Below are positions 27,601-38,574 of a stretch of 64,000 nucleotides of DNA, in pieces. Each line of letters starts with the position of its first letter. Position 1 is the stretch's first letter. The DNA lies in NCBI GenBank assembly GCA_023159155.1, contig JAJNNX010000054.1, positions 1 through 64,000 on the forward strand. Direction: 5' to 3'. This stretch comes from Ustulina deusta. Taxonomy: Eukaryota > Ascomycota > Sordariomycetes > Xylariales > Xylariaceae. The notes under the pieces are model-generated. The model did not search any database. It saw only the letters and a list, made by a program, of their open reading frames with translations, and was not told the origin of the DNA. A program made the translations under genes and the position numbers.

Positions 27601-30600
27601 GTTTTAGTAGTCCATACGTTTGTTTTATTTTTTTAATTATTTAGTATGTTTTAATAAGCATTTTGCAACATTATATGCTTATTATTTTTATATATTTTTT
27701 AAATTTGTTTAATAAAAAATTTATTTCTAAATTATATATAATATTATTAAGAAATTTTTAATAAATATTAATCTAGTATTTATATAATATTTTTTATATA
27801 TTTTGTATAAATATAGATTTTAAAAAAATAGCTGCTTAAAATAATATTATAATATTAATTATATATAATATATTTTAGTTTTTTATTTATATAATATTTA
27901 TAACTACTTTATAGTTAAATTTGCAGTTATTTTTAATTATAAACTTAAAGTAATATAAAGTTTTATTATATGTTTAGTAATAATAATAAAACTTTTAGAT
28001 TTTTTTTAAAATTAGCTACTTAATTTTATATTTTGCGTAAATTAATATTTTATATAGTCTTTTTATATAAAAATGCCTAAAGTATCTATATAAGCACTAT
28101 AGTTTAACTTTAGTAAAATAGCTAGCTGTTTTATATAAATAAATATTAAAAAAAAAGTAGCCCTATTTATATATAATAAAGAAAATATTTTTATTTTTTT
28201 ATATAATAATATTTTTTGTATTATTAAAGTAGATTTTTAAGCAGTTTATATTTTTTAATAAAAATAAAAATAAAATAAAGATATCTAATATATAAAAAAT
28301 TATATAACTAATTTTATTATTAATTTTTATTGTACTAATTAAAGTTATTATATAACTTTTATTAAAGCTTATTTTAGCTGTTCTAAACGTTTATATAATC
28401 TTTATATTAGGGTTCTTTTATATATATGCTTTTATTTGCAGCTTTTTTATAATTAAAAACTTTAAAACATCTATATTTTAAATAATACTTTAATACTTTG
28501 TATAATACTAGTTATCTAATATAAATTAGTTTAAGGGCTAATTTATTATTATTGTTTAGATATTTTTTTAAGTTATATAATATATAAATATATTATTTAT
28601 AATATATTATACTATATTTTTATTATATATATTAGAATTTTTTTTTTTTTTATTATATAAATCTAAATAACTTTTATACTTAGTAAAATAAATAAAAAAT
28701 TTTACTAAAGTTAGTTCATTATTAAACATTATTTTATATATATTAAAATATTAGTTTTTTATATAAGCTTTTTTTTAAAAAGTATAGTTTATTAACTAAT
28801 ATTTTTCTTTTTAATAAATAAAATATTTTTTGTTTATATAAACATTTTTTTAAAAATAAATATTTATATAATTTTAGCTAAAATATTATTTTTAAAAATT
28901 ATAGAAGTATTATTTAGTACTTTTATATTATATAAAGTAGCAATTAGCATGGTTATATTGCCTATCTATATAATAAGTATTTTTTACTTCTTATATAAAA
29001 TATTTATTTAATAGGTTGCCTTTAACTCGGAAGCATAAACAAAAGTTAGAAAAAAAACCTTTAAATATAGGTTTTTAAAAAATAAATACTGTTTTAAATT
29101 TTAGCATACTTTTGTATACTTATATAATAGTTATACTAAAATATATTTTTTTTAAATATTTTGCTTTAAGTATTTTTTATATTTTTAATAGCTTATTAAT
29201 TATAACTTCTAATGTTTTATATAAAAATAATATTAGTTTAGTTTATTTAATACTAGTTATAATTTATAATTATATTAAAATATAAGTCTATAGTATTATA
29301 TATTTTTTTCTATATATAATTAGAACTAATATAATATATATAATAATCTTTTGTATAATTAATTAAAATAGCTAGAAATACTATATTGAACTATTTTTTT
29401 ATAATTTTTATTTTATAGCAAAAGTTAACAAACTATTATGTTTTGTTATAAAATAGATCGTATAGCTTTTTAGAATAGTTTTTTTTTTTTTACTAAATCT
29501 TTAAAAATATTTGGTATTTTGCTACTAAAATAATCTTATTTTAAATATTATATATAAATAAAATCTAAATATAAAATATAAATATTTTTATATCTAATAT
29601 TATATAAAATATTAGTTGTTTAAAAGTTTATAAAAAGTATTATAGAACTAGATATTTTATTATATATTAAAAGTATAGTATATTTCTAGCTTGTATAGCT
29701 AGGTTATTAATTAGTACAAAAAATAAGTAGTATTCTATAATTAAAAGTATTTTTTAAAAATATATTTTTAATGCTTTATTATTATATAGTAATATATTAT
29801 TTTAGGTTAAAAGTCTTTTTTAACTTTATATATAAAGGTCTTTTTAGGATTATGTTCTAGTTTTAGGAATAAATATTATAGGATTATTTTATTATATAGG
29901 AAAGTTTTTATTATTATAGTTTTAACTAAAGAATTATTAACTTAAAATAAAAAATATTAGTAATATTTAGAATTATTATATAAAAAGTTAAAGTTTATAC
30001 GTTAAAATATATTTGCTTTTTATAAGTTATATAATATAGTTTTTTTTTAAACGTTTTATTAGTTTTTAGTTTAAAATACTTTTTATATAAAATATATTAT
30101 ATATTTTTATAATAATCTTATTATTAATTATTTATAATATTTATAATTTAGCTAATTTAATATTTTTTATTAATATTTTTTAAAAATCTTTTAGTTCGTA
30201 TAAAGTTTAGCTATACTTAGTATATAAATATATAGCTTATATATTAATTTTTTTTTTAGTTATTATATAAAAATTATATAAAGTATTATTATATATATAA
30301 AAGTTAATTGTTTTTTATATAGCAACTAAAAAAATACTAATATATTTAATAATTTTTTTAGCTATAAACTTGTATAGAAAATTAGTTAAAAATATTAAAA
30401 GTTATTTTTTAAAAGTTTTAATATTTTTATATATTTGCTTTTAATAATCTTTATATAATTAGCTATTATTTAATATATTTATAAATATAAAAAAAAAAAA
30501 AAAAAGTTTAATTGTAATATAAACTTTTGTATAGTTTATATAATAATAATTAAAAGATAGCATAATTATGCACTATTAATTATACTTTTATATAAAAGCT

Positions 30601-30755
30601 AAGCTAAAATATAAATAAATAATTAATTTTTTTTTTTGTTAACCTACTATTAAAAAAACTAAAGTATAATATAAAATACGCAGTTTATATAACTAGGTTA
30701 AGATTCTATTTTTATTTTTGCTAATTTATATTTTTTAGCTAAGAATATTAATCAG

Positions 30756-31008
30756 TATTGGGTGGCTAGAAGGTATAATATTGTACGTAATAAAAAAGTA
30801 AGATAAATAACTATATATATTGATCTATCTCTTTAACTATCCGTACAAAAGTAAGACTTTCGTACGGAGGATTCTTATATAGTAAGGGAATTCTGTATAC
30901 ATACACCGCTTATGCAATTGGACCAACAGCCAATTACTAGTGTTGTACAAATAGTCTTATATGCAGTCGGCAGTAGCCTCGTGCGCAGTCAACACTATTA
31001 TTACAACA
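30756..31008 (+). repeat. 3' LTR of the complete retrotransposon
   Basis: It begins TATTGGGTGGC (probably TGTTGGGTGGC before mutation) and ends TATTATTACAACA. It is less degraded than the other family members; it keeps CGTACGGAGGATTC and CAGTAGCCTCGTGCGCAGTC. Confidence 0.85.
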
Positions 31009-34000
31009 AATTTATTATTATATAATATATATTAAAAACATATAATATTTAAAAAAAAAAATCTTTTTATATAATAAACTATATTAGTTTTATTTATATA
31101 AACTATTTTATTAAATTTAAATTAATTATTTATTATAATTTAAAATATAAATTTAAATAATTTATCATTAGTTTTTAAAGTAGTAATATATTAATAATAG
31201 TTTTAATTTAAAAATTAATTAAAAAACAACTTATATTTTTTTAATATATATTTATTTATTTTTTTATAAAATATTTTATTATATATTATAAATATATATA
31301 TAATAAATATATAATAAATTTGTTTTATTTATTGTTTTAATTATTAAAAGTTAAATTTTATTATTTTAATATATTATTTTTTATTTATTTTTTATTTTAG
31401 TAGTAGGTAGTTTATAACTAGCTTTTAAAGCAGTAATATATTAAACTTTTTATTAATGCTCTAATAGTAGTTTTAATCTAAAAGCTAGCTAAAAAAAAGC
31501 TTACGCTCCTTTTAATATATATATACCCCTTACTTGTGGAGTGCCTTATTATGTGCTATAGAAGGCTAAATGGAGGCATGAAAAAACCTCCGACCACCTA
31601 AAAACCACCCCCTTCGTGGGAGGTGGGAAAAAGAGGTGACGAGGGAAAAATCCCTTCCTCTGCAAATGGGAAGAATTGGACCCTTATAAGGAGCCAATTC
31701 GGTCCGTGCGCGCGCTAAGCTTGTTAGGGATTAAAGGTTCAGTTGCGAAAATATTAGACAACCGTATCATTCAAAACGGACTCCGTACTTGTCGACCGTG
31801 TGGCTCGAATAACCACTCTATCCTTCATTATTCAAGCTTTTTTCTTCTTTAATTCAGACATAATGGAAAACAGCTTGGTTAGGACCAGAATATCATTAAA
31901 TTGAAAAAAATTCAGTACTGCAATTGCATTAATTCAAACTTGTTATTGCATTTATTCAAACTTGTTCTCTCTTCGGGCTTTGCTGATGGAACGACTTCTT
32001 GTGGAGCTCCACCAGCAAAATGGCTGGGTCTACAGCACACTTCAGGGCACCTAGTGTAGTGGAGTAACGCGTATATTGGGGGAGCGTGAGCGTGTTAGGC
32101 GGTTCTACGGGCCGGGCCGTAGCTTAAGCGGAAGCACCTCGTAGAGTAGCCTAAAACAGCCCCAACTAAAAAACAAAAACAACAAAAAGCAACTGTATGT
32201 CTGTAGAACCCTTAACGTCAATCCAAACGGTGATTCCCCAATTCGCAGGCCAGGGCTGTGCTTAATAGTCCAAGCGCAAAGCTACCATCTCGCAAACCTG
32301 CGACGCGAATTCCTAGACGCCAGAACTTCAATACAAAGTAGAAGACGAATATATAGTCGCTAAGACGTCACGTCCGCTAAAATATCGCAGCAATAAGAAC
32401 TCCGGTTATTGCCCCCCGAGGCCTTCCACCTGCTAAGTCTCGCCGCTCTGATCTACCGTATGAAGCGAAGCGATTAATCCAACCGCCAGTCGTTCTCTGA
32501 AGTGTAGCGATGTATAAGAGTTTGAAATGCTTATCGATCTGAACGCGCTCTGGATTCCATCTACTGTGACGTTATTCTCATCCCGAGAGCGAAAGTAACG
32601 TTGGAGAGGCTATGTCAACTTAATGAGGAGAGTAGGCGGCTCTTATCATTTTCTTTTATTATTTCAGGCTATAATACCGTAGCTACGAATAATACATTCA
32701 AGAAGGCGCTGGAAGATACCTAATTGCTACTAGTTATCGCCTTGTGACCTCATCACCACACTCATTCCCCATGGCAATTGGCTGTCACAACCGCCCACTC
32801 TGTAGCTCCTCTCAGATCTAGACTGTCGGTTAGAGTGCATCCTAAAAGGAAATAGGCCATAGCTAACATTTACCAGGAAGTAACACACGATGCTGTATAA
32901 TAAACCTGGAGTATCCGCCCGCTTTAAAGTGAGCTAGAAAAGAATACCTATAACATATTCATTAGCTAGGTAGTAAAGCATACTTCGTATCTGAATTAGA
33001 CACAAAGGTTCAGAACTAGTGGTTACGACTTTTTAGTCTTCTTCTAGTCACACGCTGCCCTGGACCTATCGAATTACTTAAATATTTCTTTTAAGTCGCT
33101 TGATTTTGGCCATGTGTTTCTTCGAGCAACCCGTCTGGGCCTGCGGCTGGTAGAAATGGGGCAGATTCCGAGAACAATGCCCGAGAGGATAGAGGACCGG
33201 GGAGACATGCGGGCTTAAGCTGATCTATTCGATCACCTATTAGAACACCACCTGCCGAACGTGTCAGCGGATCGAATTCAAGACCCGGCGAGTTAATGTA
33301 TTAAAAGCATATGTCGTGAGATGAACCTAGGAATGAAACCGTGTAACTATTGAAAAGACCGAAAGAAAAATGGGAGAAGAATCTCTTTATGTCGACTATC
33401 AAGGGGCAACATTTCGAAGAAGAAAAAAAACACATAGGATCAAAGGTCGATTCGGCTAAGGGACATGATATTCGATTATATCGATGGCAAGCATAGACAG
33501 GTCGTCAATACAGCCAAGAAATTTGGATGTTGTCGAAGGCTAGAGGCTTTATTAATAATCTAGCATGTTAAAACCAGAGAGTAGTATCTAAATTATTGCC
33601 ATCAGCTATAATTACCTATTTGTCTCGGGCCTAATGGCTCCAGATTGTTGGTCTTACTATGATAGGTGTCTAAGTATGCATGGTTGGTAGATTATAATTT
33701 TGTAGAAAATAATATGAAAACAAAATAGATCTTAGGTTCGCCTGCCGAGTCACCAATGGCAAAGCCCTTATATATGCATTTGAGATGGTGACCGTTTCGC
33801 CTCCTCGTACTTCCCCTGGTTATCAAGGACCCCGGCGAGATTGTTCATGCTATTAAGTGTGGAGGGGTGCTCTTTGCCTATGTGGCAAGTATTTTATCCA
33901 CGTCTTTCTATTCTCGTGCTTCAGGAACAGATATACTTCTGTAAGCTACTAAACAATATTTGTAGCCCATTTGTTCCACTCTCCGTTTACCTGCAACCAA

Positions 34001-34868
34001 TTCCGCATAACAAGTCGGACTAGCCGATATATATTGGTCTGGTTAGGAAAAAATGGTAATCGTTTAGACATATATAGATAAGGAGGGGGTAATATTCTGC
34101 TAGGAAGACACGATATCTACATGCACTGTATTTACACGTTAATGATAAAATTTACTACCTACTTAACAACCGGGGTGGAAGGAATAACAGCTGGTTACAT
34201 AGACACAGACCTATCCGCGTCCCGATGGGCCATACGTGGTTGAATCTTGCACGAGCCGTTCATGTCGAAGAAGACATTGGCATTCGGGCGACTCGAAATA
34301 CACGACGGCCGTGTAGGGCACGGGTTTTTAACTTTTCACTCATTCTTTTCTCCTTCGCCAATGAAGGAGGCGATCTACCCCGGCTGGCACAACGAAACAG
34401 TTGAGGAGTACTCTCCTATTGGCGGCCTGCACACCCGACGACGGATCGTTTTCTGCCATATCGGGTCTAGCCGCCTTCCTCTACAAGAGATCGCTCCTGA
34501 ATGACGAGTACGGGGCCGACCTTTAGTGACCTGAACTGTACAGGGGGTTTTACTCGATGGATCCTTTTGGCATAGCAATCGCTTTACTCAGGGAGAGATT
34601 GAGGATGTGAGTGTGATATGGTGTTACAAGTAGCAGCAACTCGCTGTTGTGCCATGAAGAATATCAAATAGAAACTGAATATGAAATTCTAAAAGAAAGC
34701 GAGCGAAAAATGAGTTTGGGGTTTCCAGATGGCACGGAGCACGGCCAGACTTAGGTCTGGACAGGGCCGGATGGCTACCCACGTGTGCTGGGTTACCTAC
34801 GTGGTCAAGACAGGCGTGATAGAATGAGACAGGACTCGGGGAGATCTTAGAGGGCTCGTCGCGGTGCT
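31009..34868. other. Transition and gene-free region between the AT block and the accessory genes
   Basis: The first 0.5 kb is still AT-rich. From about 31,530 composition becomes ordinary and stays so. No reading frame over 90 codons looks protein-like, and I recognise no domain on either strand. Short hairpins are packed at about 31,590-31,700: CCACCCCC-TTCG-TGGGAGGTGG, GGGAAAAATCCC, and a 28-bp imperfect palindrome at 31673-31700. A purine/adenine-rich AACAAAAACAACAAAAAGC stretch lies near 32,175. Degraded transposon or gene remnants are possible but not supported by anything I can name. An 85-codon plus-strand frame at 34247-34504 has no recognisable content. Confidence 0.5.
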
Positions 34869-36329
34869 TTAGATGACACACACGAGGTTCCTCAGATCTT
34901 CCAGAGCGGTATCTACAAAATGCATCGCAACGCGTCTCGTGTCTTTGTCGTTCAGCACCACGGCATCGACAGCATCCCCATCCGCCTCGCCTTCACTTTC
35001 AGCCTCGTCCAAACATGTTAGAAAGCTGTCTATAAGACGAGAAACCCTTGATCCAGCAGCCCTCGGTGTTTCCGACTCGTTCATCTTGATCAGGGTGGCT
35101 TTGATCTGACCGGGAAACTTGGTGTGTGGCCCTGTTGGACTCGCCTGATCTAGCTGAAACCCAAGGGTATTGAATGCGGCAACGAAAGCCTCCGAGACTG
35201 TGGGCGGGTCGTTCATAACCAGAATGCTTTCCCACGCGAGAATCTCCAGCATGCACACTCCTAGGCTGTAGACGTCATGCGCCATGGAGTACTCCTTCTC
35301 GGCTGTTGGAAGCTGGCGATCTGGGTGCTGGTATATCCTCTTCTCTACCGTGATATCGTTGCTGAAGTTGGTCACGCCATGCTCGACTTGACGTGCGTAC
35401 TGCCACCCGGTGAGGTAGGCTGTTGCCGGTAGACCCTGGAAGCCGCCTACCTGAACAGGCGCAGTATCCCGGATAATAGCGATGTTCTCGGGGCGGATGT
35501 TTTTGTGGACGAGGCCGAGAGTATGGGTGATATAGCTCTGGAGTGTCGGCAAGGCCCTTCCATCAAACTTGCTGGAGAATATTAATTGGAAAGCACCGTG
35601 ATGGCCCTCCACGCTATGACGGAAACCGACAAACTTGAATATGCCCCCGTCGGGCATTGCCCCTGCCCGATCCAGCTTCTCTGATAAAATTCGGATATTC
35701 TCACGGGACTCTTCTTTGCTTTCGGAAGGGTATACCTTTGACTCGTAAAGGAACCACTGAATCTTGGTTGAGAAGCCGGATCTGGGCCGCGTGATACGGC
35801 CTCGACACAAGAATGCGTCTGGTCGTAGAATGATCTTATTCTCTAGGTCGATAGGAGTGAAGTCGTTTGAAGAGAGGAATAGAGGTGTGTCTTCTTTCAT
35901 CAGCTCCCTCAGGGCCATAGTACAATCTCGAAAGCTGCTTAGCGCCCCCGACACAGCCCTCCTGCTAGCCAGACTGTTCAGCTGGTCTCGCGCCTGGTGT
36001 CGAGCGATTGTGTTTAATAACGATGAATTGATGATCATCTGGTCGATCAGGGCGTCGATCTTGGCTAAGACAGCCGTGACTTCTTTCCACAGGCGCTTTA
36101 GCCGCTCCTTGTGTTCATTTGAGACCAGTGGGCTGCGCAGGACGGCTTGCGCGAGCTCTACGTGAATGGAGAGTTGTTGTTTCTGGTCCTCCACCTCAAA
36201 AAGCTTCAGCTCGTGAAGCATGGCATTGATTTTTTTTTCATCCTTAATCCGCCGGTAAATACGAAGCCCGATGTCTGCCAGCTGCTGAGCAGCTCCGAAT
36301 GCACTTAATGCCAAACCGGCAATATCCAT
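34869..36329 (-). CDS. HeLo-like domain plus pseudokinase protein (MLKL-like architecture)
   Basis: A single open frame encodes 486 residues from the ATG at 36329. I prefer this start to an in-frame upstream Met at 36449 because the HeLo fold begins directly with MDIAGLALSAFGAAQQLADI. Residues 1-145 are an all-helical bundle starting with an amphipathic, glycine/alanine-rich helix, as in HeLo and HeLo-like domains of fungal cell-death proteins, which are related to the MLKL four-helix bundle. Residues about 170-380 are kinase-like: HKNIRPEN at 275-282 replaces HRDxKxxN, so the catalytic Asp is Asn277; LTGWQYA at 306-312 stands where DFG belongs; MAHDVYSLGVCMLEI (349-363) is the helix F region. 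This predicts a pseudokinase. Role by family: regulated membrane-targeting cell death or heterokaryon incompatibility; the substrate or trigger is unknown. It lies about 500 bp downstream of a kinase-bearing NLR locus on the same strand. Confidence 0.85.
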   Translation of the reverse strand: MDIAGLALSAFGAAQQLADIGLRIYRRIKDEKKINAMLHELKLFEVEDQKQQLSIHVELAQAVLRSPLVSNEHKERLKRLWKEVTAVLAKIDALIDQMIINSSLLNTIARHQARDQLNSLASRRAVSGALSSFRDCTMALRELMKEDTPLFLSSNDFTPIDLENKIILRPDAFLCRGRITRPRSGFSTKIQWFLYESKVYPSESKEESRENIRILSEKLDRAGAMPDGGIFKFVGFRHSVEGHHGAFQLIFSSKFDGRALPTLQSYITHTLGLVHKNIRPENIAIIRDTAPVQVGGFQGLPATAYLTGWQYARQVEHGVTNFSNDITVEKRIYQHPDRQLPTAEKEYSMAHDVYSLGVCMLEILAWESILVMNDPPTVSEAFVAAFNTLGFQLDQASPTGPHTKFPGQIKATLIKMNESETPRAAGSRVSRLIDSFLTCLDEAESEGEADGDAVDAVVLNDKDTRRVAMHFVDTALEDLRNLVCVI

Positions 36330-36830
36330 GATCTGTATCAGAGGCAAGAGAACAGAACAGTTTTTGCTTCTTGACGAGAAACTAGTCAGCAACAGAGATG
36401 ACCTATGATGTTGTTCCTCTTTGCATGGAAAGATATATTCTGTCCCCAAAAATCATCGATAGTCGAAGTGATCTGACGAGGCTTGCTGCCTGCATGACAC
36501 CACAACCTCAAGATGCGGGGTTTGTAGCAGAGCTGAGAGGGGCATAGTAATCCCGACCTCGAATGGTTGAGGACCTTGGCTTTCCTTCTACTACTTGTGT
36601 GACATTGTCTTGATTCTTCCGAGAATCCTGGATCACGTAGAACGCTGCAGCATCAGAATATCAATTTCACCATCTCGCCATATTGTTCGTTTGGGATGGA
36701 CAGCAAGCTAGCCGAGGAGATGCAAGATATTGTAGTAGTCAATACTGCGTAAACTACTGATTTCAGACTAGAAACTCGGTTTCGGGGGCCGCGCAAAGCT
36801 CAAAGTAGCTATTGCTAGGCCTAGGTGTTC
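36330..36830. promoter_or_regulatory. Upstream region of the HeLo-pseudokinase gene
   Basis: About 500 bp separate the kinase-ankyrin stop codon from the HeLo-pseudokinase start. It includes an in-frame 40-codon extension up to 36449 that could be 5' leader or an alternative N-terminus. No clear TATA box is visible on the minus strand. It must carry the terminator of one locus and the promoter of the next. Confidence 0.4.
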
Positions 36831-38571
36831 CTACGTGCGTGTCTCATCTTTGTGCCTCTCGTCTGATGCCAGCGAAGGTCGAGGTGCCACTGTCTCGCCA
36901 ACAATTAACCCTGGCGCTTCTAGCAACTTCACCAAATTATCCCTCTCTAGTAAATAAGCGTACTGTGCAGGTCGTTGTCCATGTAGATCCTTGACGTCCG
37001 GGTTGGCGCCGTATTTTAGCAGTGTCTCCACCATCTCCTTCTTTCCCTCTTGTGCCGCTAGGTGAAGCGGTGTCCATCCGGATTGTGGCCACTGCACATT
37101 ACAACCTGAACTGGTTTCCAAGCCCAACACCTGTTCGAGGTGGTTGGGTTTCCCAAGAAGGACGATGATGTGTGCTGTGTTTTCGTAAGGGTGCTTTAGA
37201 AAATGAGCTCGCGCGCCATCACCGAGAAGTAGCTCCAGCCGCTGGATAATGGATCTCCTGTGTTCCTTCGCTTCTTTATGATCATATGACACGATCGTAT
37301 CCAGCAGCTCGGCTACACATTTAAAAGCCTGGAATGTATATCCCCCAACTCTACCTCCGAGTAGCTTATTAGCATTCGTAGAAGCCTCCGAAATAACAGC
37401 CGGGAGCTGTTCTAAGCTAGCGTTTTCGTGTAGGTAGCGATATGCAATTTCCATAGCGTCTAAACTAGACTTCCTATGCTTTCCATGATCGTTGAGACAG
37501 CTCTGGATGAAATCGCGGATGGAGGTCTCTGCTTGGTCCTTCAACTTGAAGGTGCATCGAATTGTCTCTGATTGTATTGTGTTAATATAGACCGCTGGAC
37601 TAGAATGAGAGCAACATTACCTGCAAAGGAATACATGTCGCCTTTAGTTGTCCAGAGATTACCGTTCCGAACCTCCTGTCGTGCATATTTCAGTAACTGC
37701 CAAGTACTACACTCATAAGTTGGAAATATCCATACACGAGGGAGGAATCCCCTGGTACCAATGAATTGAGTCACATTGGTCTCGGCCTTAGTGGCAATCC
37801 CCAGGTCGCAGAGCTTGAAGATGCATTTCTCGTCATCAGAAATCTGCATAGCCACTATGCTTATGTCAGCGGGTCTACTCGATTGTTGGCACATATTGGA
37901 AGCATAATTACCATTCCCAGGTTTGATATCGCGGTGTATAATGGACTCCCATGATCGCTCGAAATATGCTCTATATCTAGCTCGCTCACTCTTTACAGCT
38001 AGACCGTAATGTAAATATGCAAGAGCGGCACTGATTTGGTATATCATAGCCCAGACGGCAAGGCCATCTAGCGGCGTACTTTTGCTCTGGGAGTCGGTAA
38101 CATTTGAATAGAACCCATTTTCTTCGTCGTTTTCGTCCTCCTCGAAGCTCAAAGAATCAGCTAAGTCAGTCTTGACCGATGTGGGCGGTCGCTTGTGTGA
38201 ATGATCGAGGTCTCCTAGGCCACAGTACTCCATATAAATGAGTATGGAGTTTTCGTCGGGATGTTCCTCGAAGTCTAAATACTTGACAATATTTGGGTGG
38301 TGTAGCCTGTGAAGGATTCCTCGTTCGGATGAGAAGTATTTGATTCGACGTTCGGCTCCATTCATAAGATGAAAAGTTTTCCGAAAGACCTAGAGGAAGT
38401 TTAGTTGCCCAGAAACAATGGGGATACAGACTGTCAAATCGTTGGACAACAATCGAATGATCAGAGCACCTCGTTGTCCACGGCGCTCTCTGGTTGTCTA
38501 CTTAGCAGGAAATCACTCACTCTTACTATCTTGCCATCTCTTCCTAGTTTTTTCAACACATGGGAGATGCA
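36831..38571 (-). CDS. Protein kinase-ankyrin segment, in frame with the upstream NLR
   Basis: Exons by splice signals: 38571-38521, 38389-37912, 37854-37736, 37675-37621 and 37567-36831; introns of 131, 57, 60 and 53 nt. Phases close without error and give 462 codons. Kinase landmarks: VFRK (VAIK-like lysine), SSERGIL (helix C Glu), IIHRDIKPGN (catalytic loop with Asp), KLCDLGIA (DFG as DLG), GTRGFLPRE (APE-like, restored by the 60-nt intron), TTKGDMYSFA (helix F). All main catalytic residues are present, so it looks active. The C-terminus has a helical region and an ankyrin unit (SGWTPLHLAAQEGKKEMVE). There is no ATG between the TAG at 38572 and the first in-frame Met at 38365, and a protein starting there would lack the glycine-rich loop and strand with VFRK. 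I therefore think this is the 3' part of one NLR-kinase gene. Alternatively it is annotated as a separate, N-truncated kinase. Confidence 0.75.
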
Positions 38572-38574
38572 CTA
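38572..38574 (-). other. In-frame TAG in the kinase glycine-rich loop
   Basis: The codon sits between MVSTGG and CISHVLKKLGRDGKIV in one continuous frame. The surrounding residues look like the first two strands and glycine loop of a kinase N-lobe. A C-to-T change of CAG, or a G-to-A change of TGG, would both create TAG in a CpA context typical of RIP. A cryptic 46-nt intron ending at this TAG would shift the frame and reach another stop, so splicing does not rescue it. Confidence 0.65.

Larger units (their letters stand above)
23780..31008 (+). mobile_element. Complete 7.2-kb LTR retrotransposon, RIP-degraded
   Basis: Two 253-bp LTRs in the same orientation, 23780-24032 and 30756-31008, bound 6.7 kb of interior. 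AATTT occurs immediately outside both ends (23775-23779 and 31009-31013), a 5-bp target duplication, so the copy is structurally complete. The interior is saturated with stops in all frames and no gag or pol motif can be read; the longest open stretch, 62 codons at 26781, is low-complexity. It carries microsatellites near 24,380-24,440 (T, TA and CA runs) and 24,550-24,590 (CTA run). Length and LTR size would fit either Copia or Gypsy. Confidence 0.85.
1..31500. other. AT-rich, RIP-like, gene-free block of nested retroelements
   Basis: The sequence is overwhelmingly A and T, dominated by TATA, TTA and TAA words, and holds no open frame that looks like a protein. Repeated segments recur in both orientations with C-to-T and G-to-A type differences between copies. 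Family knowledge: repeat-induced point mutation converts C to T, preferentially in CpA, in duplicated DNA of Pezizomycotina and produces such AT-rich compartments. Short GC-richer islands survive at about 8450-8590, 16149-16420 and 19600-20290. The block ends between about 31,010 and 31,530, after which composition becomes ordinary. It does not look mitochondrial, because it is full of LTR pairs with target duplications. The RIP assignment is an inference from composition and repeat content. Confidence 0.85.

Noticed and set aside
1..31500. Mitochondrial DNA or centromere as the explanation of the AT-rich block
   Set aside because: LTR pairs with 5-bp target duplications and nested insertions show nuclear repeats; no mitochondrial genes are present. 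A centromeric location cannot be excluded but nothing in the sequence demands it.
34247..34504. 85-codon plus-strand ORF
   Set aside because: No recognisable domain, and a competing minus-strand frame overlaps it; too weak to call a gene.
36330..36449. N-terminal extension of the HeLo-pseudokinase to an upstream Met
   Set aside because: The added 40 residues are not helical or family-like; the HeLo domain starts exactly at the next Met.
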